From: DAIRVC01 sp036803025
Lineage (GTDB): Bacteria > Chloroflexota > Anaerolineae > Anaerolineales > E44-bin32
DNA length: 14,099 nt
Direction of reading: 5' to 3'
NCBI GenBank assembly: GCA_036803025.1
Contig: DAIRVC010000061.1
Coordinates: forward strand, 1-14,099
The notes beneath the pieces were generated by a model. It was not told the DNA's origin and did no database searches. It worked only from the letters and a program-made list of their open reading frames with translations. The translations under genes were made by a program, and so were the position numbers. Positions 5,056-11,865 of this stretch are shown one piece after another; within the stretch, counting starts at the first letter, position 1, and each line of letters begins with the position of its first letter.

Positions 5056-6690
5056 ATGACCAGTAAGACGCTTCGCCTGATCCCCCTGGGTGGACTGGGG
5101 GAGATCGGGAAGAACATGATGGTCCTGGAATACGGCGACAACGCCCTGGTGATCGACACCGGTATCATGTTCCCCGAGAACGACATGTTGGGGATCGACT
5201 ACATCATCCCCGACTTCCGCTACCTGCTCGAGCACAGGGAGCGTGTGCGCGGGATCATCGTCACCCACGGACACGAGGACCACACCGGCGCCATCCGCCA
5301 CGTGCTCGACGAGATCCCGGCGCCCATCTACGCCACCCCGCTGACTCGCGGCTTGCTGGAGCCCAAGCTCAGCCGCAACGGCCTGCTGGGCAAAGCCCGG
5401 CTGGAGACCATCCAGGCCGGGGAGCGGGCGCGTATCGGCCCTTTCGAGGTGGAGTTCTTCCACGTCTGCCACTCGATTCCCGACGGTGTCGGGCTGGCGA
5501 TCACCACGCCGGCCGGCCTGCTCGTCCATTCGGGCGACTTCAAGTTCGACCACACGCCGGTCGACGGCTGGCCGACCGACTTCGCCAAGCTGGGCGAGCT
5601 CGGCGGCCGCGGTGTGCTGGCGCTGCTCTCCGATTCGACCAACGCCGACAAGCCGGGCTGGACCCCGTCGGAGGCGGTCATCGATCCGGCCTTCGACGCG
5701 GTCTTCCGGCAGGCCAAGGGGCGCATCCTCATCGCCACCTTCGCCTCGCTGATCTCGCGCATGGCTCAGGCGGCGCGCGCCGCCGAACGCCACAACCGGT
5801 CCCTGGCTTTCGTCGGCACCAGCATGATCGAGAACGCCCGCATCGCCCGCAACCTGGGCTACCTGCAGGTCCCCGACGACCTGATCGTGCCCCTCGACCA
5901 GGCCTTGAAGCTGCACCCTTCGCGGGTGGTCCTGATGTGCACCGGCACGCAAGGCGAGCCGCTGTCGATCCTAGGCCGCCTGTCGACCGGCACCAACCGC
6001 CAGTTCGACCTTGAGCCGGACGATACGGTCGTGCTATCCTCGCACCCGATCCCGGGCAATGAGGAGCCCGTCCATCGCACCATCAACCGGCTCATCCAGC
6101 GCGGCGCCGACGTGATCTATGATGCCATCGCCCCGGTACACGTCTCCGGACACGCCAGCCAGGAGGAGATGAAGCTGCTGCTGCAGCTCATTCGGCCGAA
6201 GCACTTTATCCCCATTCACGGCGAACTGCGCCATCTCATGCAGCACGCCGCTCTGGCGCGCGAGGTGGGCATCGCCGACGACCACATCGCCGTGGTCGAG
6301 AATGGGACCGTCCTCGAGTTCAGCGCGGGCGAGATGCGCCGGGGCGAGCGCGTACCCGGCGGCTACATCTTCGTCGACGGCAGCGGCGTGGGCGACATCG
6401 GCCCGACGGTGATGCGCGAGCGCGAAGCGTTAGCTCGCGACGGGTTCGTCATCGTCCACCTGACCCTCAAGCCGGGCGGCGGGCTGAAACAGCCGGCCGA
6501 AATCGTCTCCAAGGGCTTCGTCTTCGTCCGCGACGCCGAGGAACTTCTCGGGCGGGCGCAGGCCAAAGTGGCCGAATTGGCCGACTCATCCAACGGCGAT
6601 CTGAGCGAGCGAATCGAGAAGGAACTGGGTAAGTTCTTCTATGCCGAGACCAAGCGCCGGCCGATGGTCTTCGTCTTCGTGTCGGCCTGA
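5056..6690 (+). CDS. rnj: Ribonuclease J (beta-CASP metallo-beta-lactamase RNase)
   Basis: A 544-residue cytoplasmic RNase of the usual length for RNase J, which has 5'-to-3' exonuclease and endonuclease activity in mRNA decay and rRNA maturation. Residues 5-60 carry LIPLGGLGEIGKNMMVLEYG and DTGIMFPENDMLGIDYIIPD. The zinc site H-x-H-x-D-H is at 71-76 (THGHEDHTGA), with H139 (VCHS) and D161 (SGDFKFDH) as later ligands. The beta-CASP part (about 200-370) shows CTGTQGEP (295-302) and HVSGHAS (362-368), and IPIHGE gives H388. The last 90 residues match the small C-terminal domain, including GDIGP and LKPGGGL. AAGGAA (5043-5048) stands seven bases before ATG 5056. The next gene starts one base after its stop, so they are co-translated. 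One RNase J copy is visible in this window. Confidence 0.96.
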   Translation: MTSKTLRLIPLGGLGEIGKNMMVLEYGDNALVIDTGIMFPENDMLGIDYIIPDFRYLLEHRERVRGIIVTHGHEDHTGAIRHVLDEIPAPIYATPLTRGLLEPKLSRNGLLGKARLETIQAGERARIGPFEVEFFHVCHSIPDGVGLAITTPAGLLVHSGDFKFDHTPVDGWPTDFAKLGELGGRGVLALLSDSTNADKPGWTPSEAVIDPAFDAVFRQAKGRILIATFASLISRMAQAARAAERHNRSLAFVGTSMIENARIARNLGYLQVPDDLIVPLDQALKLHPSRVVLMCTGTQGEPLSILGRLSTGTNRQFDLEPDDTVVLSSHPIPGNEEPVHRTINRLIQRGADVIYDAIAPVHVSGHASQEEMKLLLQLIRPKHFIPIHGELRHLMQHAALAREVGIADDHIAVVENGTVLEFSAGEMRRGERVPGGYIFVDGSGVGDIGPTVMREREALARDGFVIVHLTLKPGGGLKQPAEIVSKGFVFVRDAEELLGRAQAKVAELADSSNGDLSERIEKELGKFFYAETKRRPMVFVFVSA

Positions 6691-6691
6691 T

Positions 6692-7639
6692 ATGCGCCAT
6701 CCCCTGAATCGGGCCTCTACGCGAGCCCTGCCCGAGCCGCCCACTCTCACCGGCCGGGGGCTCGCTCTGCTGCTTGCCGCCGCCGTGCTGTCCGGTTGTA
6801 GCGGCTCATTGCTTTCCCGGGCTACGCCGACTCCGACGGCCTTGCCGCCCACACCGACGCCCACGCCCGAGCCGATGGCCGCCCTGGTCAACGGCGAACC
6901 CATTCCGCTGGCCGAGTACCATGAGGAAGTCGCGCGATTCGAGGCGGCCCAGGCCGAGCTTGGCATCGATCCTGCAACGCTCGGGGACTACCGCTCCGGC
7001 GTCCTTCAGGCGCTGATCGACCGCCTGCTTCTCATCCAGGCAGCCCGGCGCGAGGGGATTCAGTTGGAGGCCGAGGCGGTCGACCGGCGCGTGCAGGCCC
7101 TGGCCGCCGAACTGGGTTCACCGGAGTCGCTGGCCTCCTGGTTGACAGCCAGCGGGTACACGACCGCGAGCTTCACAGCCGCGCTGGCGGCGGAGGTCCT
7201 GGCGGCACAGATGGTCGAGCAGATTACGGCTGCGATCGGCGATGATGCCGAACAGGTCCATGCCCGCCACATCCTGGTTGCCACCCAGGCGCAGGCCGAG
7301 TCGCTTCTGGCCGAGCTGCAGGCCGGGGAGGATTTCGCCGAGTTGGCGCGCGCGTACACTCTCGATCTAAGCACTCGTCCGGCTGCCGGTGATTTGGGTT
7401 GGTTCCCGCGTGGCTATCTGCTGGTGGATGAGGTCGAGCAGGCTGCCTACACACTCCCGCCGGGTACGGTCAGCGGCGTGGTCCAAAGCGCGCTAGGATT
7501 CCACATCGTCGAGGTCTTGGACCGCGGCGAGCGGCCGCTGACGCCCGACGCCCAGCGCCGCCTGCGGGAGAAAGCGGTCGAGGACTGGTTGGCGGCGGAA
7601 CGACGGGCCGCCTCCATCGAGGTCTACGTCGCTCCTTGA
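6692..7639 (+). CDS. Parvulin-type peptidyl-prolyl isomerase lipoprotein (PrsA/SurA-like)
   Basis: A 315-residue exported chaperone. The ATG lies one base after the RNase J stop with no strong ribosome site of its own, so coupling is likely. Residues 1-22 are an unusually long polar leader; 23-36 form the signal core and lipobox L-S-G-C with C36 lipidated. A Thr/Pro-rich tether (45-60) follows. Residues 62-180 are helical and resemble the SurA/PrsA N-terminal chaperone region (ALVNGEPIPLAEYHEEV). Residues 186-280 are the rotamase domain, with VHARHILV, AGEDFAELARAYTLD, GDLGWFPRG and SALGFHIVEV; H190, H193 and H271 are the usual core histidines. It should help fold exported proteins on the outer face of the membrane. 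The PrsA-like name is by analogy; no orthology claim is made. Confidence 0.88.
   Translation: MRHPLNRASTRALPEPPTLTGRGLALLLAAAVLSGCSGSLLSRATPTPTALPPTPTPTPEPMAALVNGEPIPLAEYHEEVARFEAAQAELGIDPATLGDYRSGVLQALIDRLLLIQAARREGIQLEAEAVDRRVQALAAELGSPESLASWLTASGYTTASFTAALAAEVLAAQMVEQITAAIGDDAEQVHARHILVATQAQAESLLAELQAGEDFAELARAYTLDLSTRPAAGDLGWFPRGYLLVDEVEQAAYTLPPGTVSGVVQSALGFHIVEVLDRGERPLTPDAQRRLREKAVEDWLAAERRAASIEVYVAP
6824..6871 (+). other. Thr/Pro-rich tether in the isomerase lipoprotein
   Basis: Codons for about residues 45-60 are almost all Thr and Pro, a flexible spacer between the lipidated cysteine and the folded part. A longer tether of the same type occurs in the next gene. Confidence 0.7.
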
Positions 7640-7650
7640 GCGAGCGACGC

Positions 7651-7655
7651 GGAGG
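7651..7655 (+). promoter_or_regulatory. Shine-Dalgarno site for the Thr/Pro-rich membrane protein
   Basis: GGAGG is eight bases before ATG 7664. An in-frame GTG at 7655 overlaps this site, so ATG 7664 is chosen. Confidence 0.7.
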
Positions 7656-7663
7656 TGAGTAGG

Positions 7664-8386
7664 ATGGACGACATCTACGAGGATCGACCGGCACGCAACA
7701 TCGGGGGATTCATTCTCAACCTCCTGACCGCGGTGGTCCTGCTGGCTACATTGGCAGCCGGGCTGGTCCTGGGCGGGGTGTTCCTCAACCCCTACCTGCC
7801 CTTCAACCCCTATCCCCCGCCCACACTTCCGGCGACGCTGGGATGGCCGACCGCTACCAACACGCCGGAGATCCATTTGCCCCCGACGTGGACTCCGACC
7901 ATCACGGAGACCTCCGGCCCGACTCAGACTCCGACCATCACCGCCACGCCCCCGCCGACCGAGACGACCACGCCGCCGGCGGAGCCCTACACACCCACCC
8001 CGACCGGCCTGCCCTTCTCCATCCAGCCCGGCAGCCCGATCTACATGGCCAACTCGTTCGTGAATGCTCTGGGCTGCGAGTGGATGGGCGTGGGCGGGCA
8101 GGTCTTTGATATGAACGGAGCCCCGATCGCCGGTCTGAGCGTGCACCTGGAAGGACAGCTCGGTGGCCAGCCATTCGATCTGAACGCCCTGACCGGAAGC
8201 GCCGGCGTCCTCGGGCCGTCCGGCTATGTGTTCGATCTGTCCGATCGGCCGACGGCCAGCGATGGGACGCTCTGGCTCCAACTGCAGGACACCGCCGGCA
8301 TCGACCTCTCCAACCAACTCTTCCTGACTACCATCGAGTCCTGTGAGCAGAACTTCTTGCTCATCAACTGGCGGCAGGTGCGCTGA
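7664..8386 (+). CDS. Membrane-anchored, Thr/Pro-rich surface protein of unknown function
   Basis: A 240-residue protein. A short charged cytoplasmic start (MDDIYEDRPARN) leads to one membrane helix (about 16-39), followed by a proline-rich collar (NPYLPFNPYPPP) and a long Thr/Pro-rich tether to about residue 115. The last 125 residues form a compact domain with GCEWMGVGGQVFDMNGAP, VHLEG, GPSGYVF, GTLWLQLQD and FLTTIESCEQN. Its strands and the phrase G-Q-V-F-D-x-N-G-A-P-I-A-G recall carboxypeptidase-regulatory-like beta-sandwich domains, but this is a weak likeness. C138 and C227 could form a disulphide, fitting an extracellular place. It follows the isomerase gene by 24 bases and is the last gene before a strong terminator. 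No enzyme motif is seen; a binding or structural surface role is a guess. Confidence 0.75.
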   Translation: MDDIYEDRPARNIGGFILNLLTAVVLLATLAAGLVLGGVFLNPYLPFNPYPPPTLPATLGWPTATNTPEIHLPPTWTPTITETSGPTQTPTITATPPPTETTTPPAEPYTPTPTGLPFSIQPGSPIYMANSFVNALGCEWMGVGGQVFDMNGAPIAGLSVHLEGQLGGQPFDLNALTGSAGVLGPSGYVFDLSDRPTASDGTLWLQLQDTAGIDLSNQLFLTTIESCEQNFLLINWRQVR

Positions 8387-8408
8387 GACTCCGCATGCGC
8401 GAATCGAG

Positions 8409-8440
8409 CCCCCCGCCGCTACCGGCGGGGGGTTCGTCTT
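8409..8440 (+). terminator. Intrinsic terminator of the RNase J operon
   Basis: CCCCCCGCCG (8409-8418) pairs perfectly with 8423-8432 across a four-base loop (CTAC). A T-rich tail (TTCGTCTTT) follows. It lies 22 bases after the stop of the Thr/Pro-rich protein and nine bases before the end of the convergent glycosyltransferase gene, so its stem may also slow transcription from the right. Confidence 0.85.
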
Positions 8441-8448
8441 TCCCGCCC

Positions 8449-9660
8449 CTATCTCTCTGCGGCGCTGTGGAAGATCTGCTCCAATCGCTCGGCTGAGCGG
8501 CGTCGATCGAATCCGGCCTCGACGCATGCGCGGCCGCGCGCGCCCATACGGCGGGCGGCTTCCCGGTCGCGCGCCAACACGCGCACGGCCTCGGCCAGCG
8601 CGGTCCAGTCACCGGGCGGCACCGTCAGCCCGGCGCCGGCCTCTTCGACCAGATCACGGATGACACCGGCCACGGCCAACACGACCGGTCGGCCGGCGGC
8701 CATCGCATCGAAGACCTTGTTGGGGTACACGGTGGCGAACAGCGGAATCGGCTTCAGCACGGCCACGCTGCAGTCGCTGGCCGCCAGCACCTGCGCCAGT
8801 TCGGACTTGGGCACGGCGGGGAGGAAGATCACGTTGCTCAGCCCCAGTTCAGCCGCCGCCGCCATCAGGCGCGGCTTCTCCTTCCCATCTCCGGCCAAGA
8901 CGAAGACGATTTCGGACTCCTGGCGAAGTTGCTCCGCCGCACGCAGAAGGGTCATCAGATCATTGGCCATGCCATGTGCGCCGGCATAGAGGGCGATGAA
9001 CTTCCCTTGCAGACCGTGCGCCGCCCGCAGACTCCCACCGGAGCCCTGGGGATGGAAGGCCTCGAGGTCGACGCCGTTGGGGACGACCTCGATCTTGTCC
9101 AACGCCACTCCCCGCTGGGCGAGGTACGGCAGGAATCCGGGGGAATTGACCACAACGACCTGGGCGGCCCGGTACAGGAATGACTCCGCTGCGCTGGCGA
9201 GCGCGATCAATGGACGGCTGCGCAGGACACCCATCTCCACCGCCACCGCCGGCCATAGGTCACGTACCTCAAATACCAGCGGCCGCCGCTTCAGCCAGGC
9301 CAGCGCCCAGGCCGTGCACACCTGCGGCAGCGGCGGCGAGGTGGTCCAGATCACATCCACCCGTCGCACGCGCAGGCCGGCCGCAAAGGCCGACAGCATG
9401 AACGACAGGAAGCCGAGCGTTCGCCAGACGAAACTGCGGTGGACGCGGCCGGCCTGCGCGCACGGGATGATCTCCAACCCCGGCTCCACCATCTCCCGGC
9501 GGGCGGTGGCTACCGGCTGGCCGGTGAGGTAGCTGCGCCGCCCCGACAGGACCGTGACGCGATGCCCGGCCCGCACCAGGTGGCGGGCGTACTCGTAGTG
9601 TTGGGTCATGCCGGCTTCATCGCCGCGCAGGAAGAGTTGATGGACGAGCAGGATATGCAT
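8449..9660 (-). CDS. Glycosyltransferase family 4 (GT-B fold, WbuB-like)
   Basis: A 403-residue cytoplasmic sugar transferase of the retaining GT4 class. The N-terminal half opens with MHILLVHQLFLRGDEAGMTQH and has ARHLVRAGHRVTVLSG (25-40), WTTSPPLPQV (105-114) and FEVRDLWPAVAVEMG (130-144), a set seen in WbuB-type lipid-linked or surface-polysaccharide transferases. The C-terminal half has VVPNGVDLEAFHP (192-204), ALYAGAHG (223-230), FVLAGDGKEKPRL (253-265) and YPNKVFDAMAAGRPVV (312-327); the last is the nucleotide-sugar site, with D318 where many relatives carry Glu. The ATG is three bases after the heparinase-family stop, so it is the third gene of that operon. Donor and acceptor sugars cannot be read from the sequence. 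Confidence 0.9.
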   Translation of the reverse strand: MHILLVHQLFLRGDEAGMTQHYEYARHLVRAGHRVTVLSGRRSYLTGQPVATARREMVEPGLEIIPCAQAGRVHRSFVWRTLGFLSFMLSAFAAGLRVRRVDVIWTTSPPLPQVCTAWALAWLKRRPLVFEVRDLWPAVAVEMGVLRSRPLIALASAAESFLYRAAQVVVVNSPGFLPYLAQRGVALDKIEVVPNGVDLEAFHPQGSGGSLRAAHGLQGKFIALYAGAHGMANDLMTLLRAAEQLRQESEIVFVLAGDGKEKPRLMAAAAELGLSNVIFLPAVPKSELAQVLAASDCSVAVLKPIPLFATVYPNKVFDAMAAGRPVVLAVAGVIRDLVEEAGAGLTVPPGDWTALAEAVRVLARDREAARRMGARGRACVEAGFDRRRSAERLEQIFHSAAER

Positions 9661-9663
9661 GGC

Positions 9664-11865
9664 TCAGATGCCGATCTCGAGCAACTCGCCTTCGAAGCGC
9701 AGCTGCGACACAGCAGCCGGGCCGCTGCCCGGCGCCCGCCAGGCCACCTCCAGCGATTCCGGCCCGTGACCGCCCAGCCTCCACCAGGTCAGGCTGCGCA
9801 TCGGCAGCGGCCCGCGCATTCCGCCCACCAACGTCAGCCCCGCCTGGCGGAGGGCGTATGTCGGCGACGACCAACCCCAGCTCGCCGGGGCATTCTCCAC
9901 CGCTTCCCCGGCGATGCACGCGCCGGCACGGTACAGACCGAGGCGCAACTCGGGCCCGGCAAACAGGTCGCCAGGCGTTTCGATCGTGATCGCCGCATAG
10001 CCGCCGGCGAAGGGCATGCTCAGCGTGTCCCCGCGCAGCTGCGCCGAGGCGGAGTCGGGCAGCTGCCAGATCACCTGCACAGCGTGGTCGTCGGCCCCGA
10101 GCAAGTCGTCGGCCACCAGCCACAGGTCATCGCCGGCGCGAACCACCGTCCGCCGATGGATCACCCCCAAGCGGGCGTAACCATCGTGCTCACCCGCCAC
10201 GACCTCCAGCGCGCCCCCGGGCGAACGCCAGCGCCCGCAGAACTGCCCCTGGGCCCATTCGAGCCACAGAAACGGACCCGCTCGACGCATCGGTTCCTGC
10301 GCGTCGACCAGCACGGTGTTGTGCGCCTCAGCTTTGGCCAGCGCGTTGTCCCAGGGCGGCAAAGCGTTGTAGAGATACGAGCCGGGATCACGCGCCAGGG
10401 ACTCGCCTCGACAGCGCAGGTCGAGATGAAGTTGGTCTGCATGCCCCGGACGATGGCGGAATCGTGCGCAGCGCAGCACTGCGCGGTTTTCCGGACTGCC
10501 CAGCAAGTACAGCCCCGCCTCCGGGAAATCTTGCACCCGCATCGGCGTCGAAGTCATCGGCGAGTCGTGCTCGGGCCCCTCGCCAATCCAGGCCGCGGTT
10601 GCATTCCACGTCCCAGGCGGCAGCGGCTCCACACCACGCAGTCTTGCCGCCATCTGCAGGGTTGGGCGGAAATCCGAATGGGCGCACCCGGAAGCTGGAA
10701 ACAGCCGCCCTCCATCGTTGGCGCCCAGGTTTGGCGCCTGACCCGTGGCCGGATCGGTGACAGCCCGCAGGAGTCCGGCGCCGCGTCGGAGCGCCTGCAG
10801 CGCGGCTGCGGACAGTGGCTCGCCTGCCGTCTGAGCCAGATGGGCCGCCCACAGGCCGGCCTCCAGCACCTGGCGATGGTAATTCAGCGAGTGCTGCAGG
10901 TGACCGCCGTCGGCGAAAATCTGTTCCTCCAACGCCGCGGTCAGCCAGCGCCGGCCAAGCCTGCGCCAGTGGGAGGCCTGCCGGAACTCGGGGAAGGCGG
11001 CGCCGGCCGTAAACAGGCCGACCGCCTCAGTCAACAGGTGGTTGTTGCGCAAGGAGCGAGCGTAGCCCAGGGTCGCCGGGATGCGCCGGGCATGCACGGC
11101 CACCATCTGTGCCAGTGCTGCTACACGCGCCGGATCGCCGGACAGCCACGGGTCAAGCGCCTCCAGCGCGAAGGTGAGCGCCAGGATGCGGATGGCGGCC
11201 TCTTGCGCCGAAGCCCAATGGGGACCCGCGTTGGGGCGATTGACGGCCCGCCACGAGTCGATCAGGCGCCAACAGCCCTCGGCATATCGATCCTCCCCGG
11301 TCAGACGATACGCGTCGGCGAGTGGGAAGACCCAGCCGAAGCGCGAGGCCTCCCAGAGCAGCTTGATGTCGGCTGGGGGATCCGCGAGCAGGTACGCGGT
11401 CCAGTGGCGGTCAAGGTCCACATGCGCCGGGGGCGCATCGGTCGGCTCGGCCGCAAAGGTCCCCCAATCCGGTGGGAACCCCATCGGGCGCGGCGGCCCG
11501 CCGAACAGCCGGTATGCTCCCTGCAGAATCTCGTCCGCCTCGGCCAAGATGGACGGGCGACCCGCCTCCAACGCCTCACGCAGCCTGACCGTCCTTTCGC
11601 CATTGGCGCCGGCGAACAGCCGCGGGCGACCGCGTCGGTAGTCGAGGTAACCCTGCGCTTCCGCAGGCATCCCGGGCCGCACCAGGTCGGAAAGCGGCAC
11701 ATCATCCCACGCGTGGATGGGCGTGCGTACACGCAGCCAGCCGGTCTTCAAGCCGAGGCGGTAGACGCCGTACTGGAGCATGGCCGGCAAGCCGAGGTCC
11801 AGCGTGGCCCGCACGAGCGTCTCGAGTCGGCCGCGAGTAGATCTCATTCGAACAGGGGAATTCAT
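9664..11865 (-). CDS. Heparinase II/III-family protein linked to exopolysaccharide genes
   Basis: A 733-residue protein. Residues 20-50 (the stretch includes YGVYRLGLKTGWLRVRTP) form the cap typical of glycan-cluster members. About 100-400 is an alpha/alpha toroid with DIKLLWEASRFGW (166-178), SAQEAAIRIL (219-228), RNNHLLTEAVGLF (273-285) and GGHLQHSLNYHRQ (320-332). From about 430 on it is a beta-sandwich with HRPGHADQLHLDL (471-483), DPGSYLYN (493-500) and AHNTVLVD (514-521). N274/N275, Y329, H330 and H475 are candidates for the family's lyase active site. The family cuts uronic-acid-containing polysaccharides by elimination. No signal peptide is visible. Its ATG overlaps the stop of the upstream oxidoreductase (ATGA), and the glycosyltransferase starts three bases after it. 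The natural substrate is unknown; it may act on the cell's own polymer or have lost lyase activity. Confidence 0.85.
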   Translation of the reverse strand: MNSPVRMRSTRGRLETLVRATLDLGLPAMLQYGVYRLGLKTGWLRVRTPIHAWDDVPLSDLVRPGMPAEAQGYLDYRRGRPRLFAGANGERTVRLREALEAGRPSILAEADEILQGAYRLFGGPPRPMGFPPDWGTFAAEPTDAPPAHVDLDRHWTAYLLADPPADIKLLWEASRFGWVFPLADAYRLTGEDRYAEGCWRLIDSWRAVNRPNAGPHWASAQEAAIRILALTFALEALDPWLSGDPARVAALAQMVAVHARRIPATLGYARSLRNNHLLTEAVGLFTAGAAFPEFRQASHWRRLGRRWLTAALEEQIFADGGHLQHSLNYHRQVLEAGLWAAHLAQTAGEPLSAAALQALRRGAGLLRAVTDPATGQAPNLGANDGGRLFPASGCAHSDFRPTLQMAARLRGVEPLPPGTWNATAAWIGEGPEHDSPMTSTPMRVQDFPEAGLYLLGSPENRAVLRCARFRHRPGHADQLHLDLRCRGESLARDPGSYLYNALPPWDNALAKAEAHNTVLVDAQEPMRRAGPFLWLEWAQGQFCGRWRSPGGALEVVAGEHDGYARLGVIHRRTVVRAGDDLWLVADDLLGADDHAVQVIWQLPDSASAQLRGDTLSMPFAGGYAAITIETPGDLFAGPELRLGLYRAGACIAGEAVENAPASWGWSSPTYALRQAGLTLVGGMRGPLPMRSLTWWRLGGHGPESLEVAWRAPGSGPAAVSQLRFEGELLEIGI

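Noticed and set aside
4711..5952. A 413-codon minus-strand open frame opposite RNase J
   Set aside because: It is a shadow frame: it covers the promoter, the leader and the catalytic motifs of RNase J and has no domain signature of its own.
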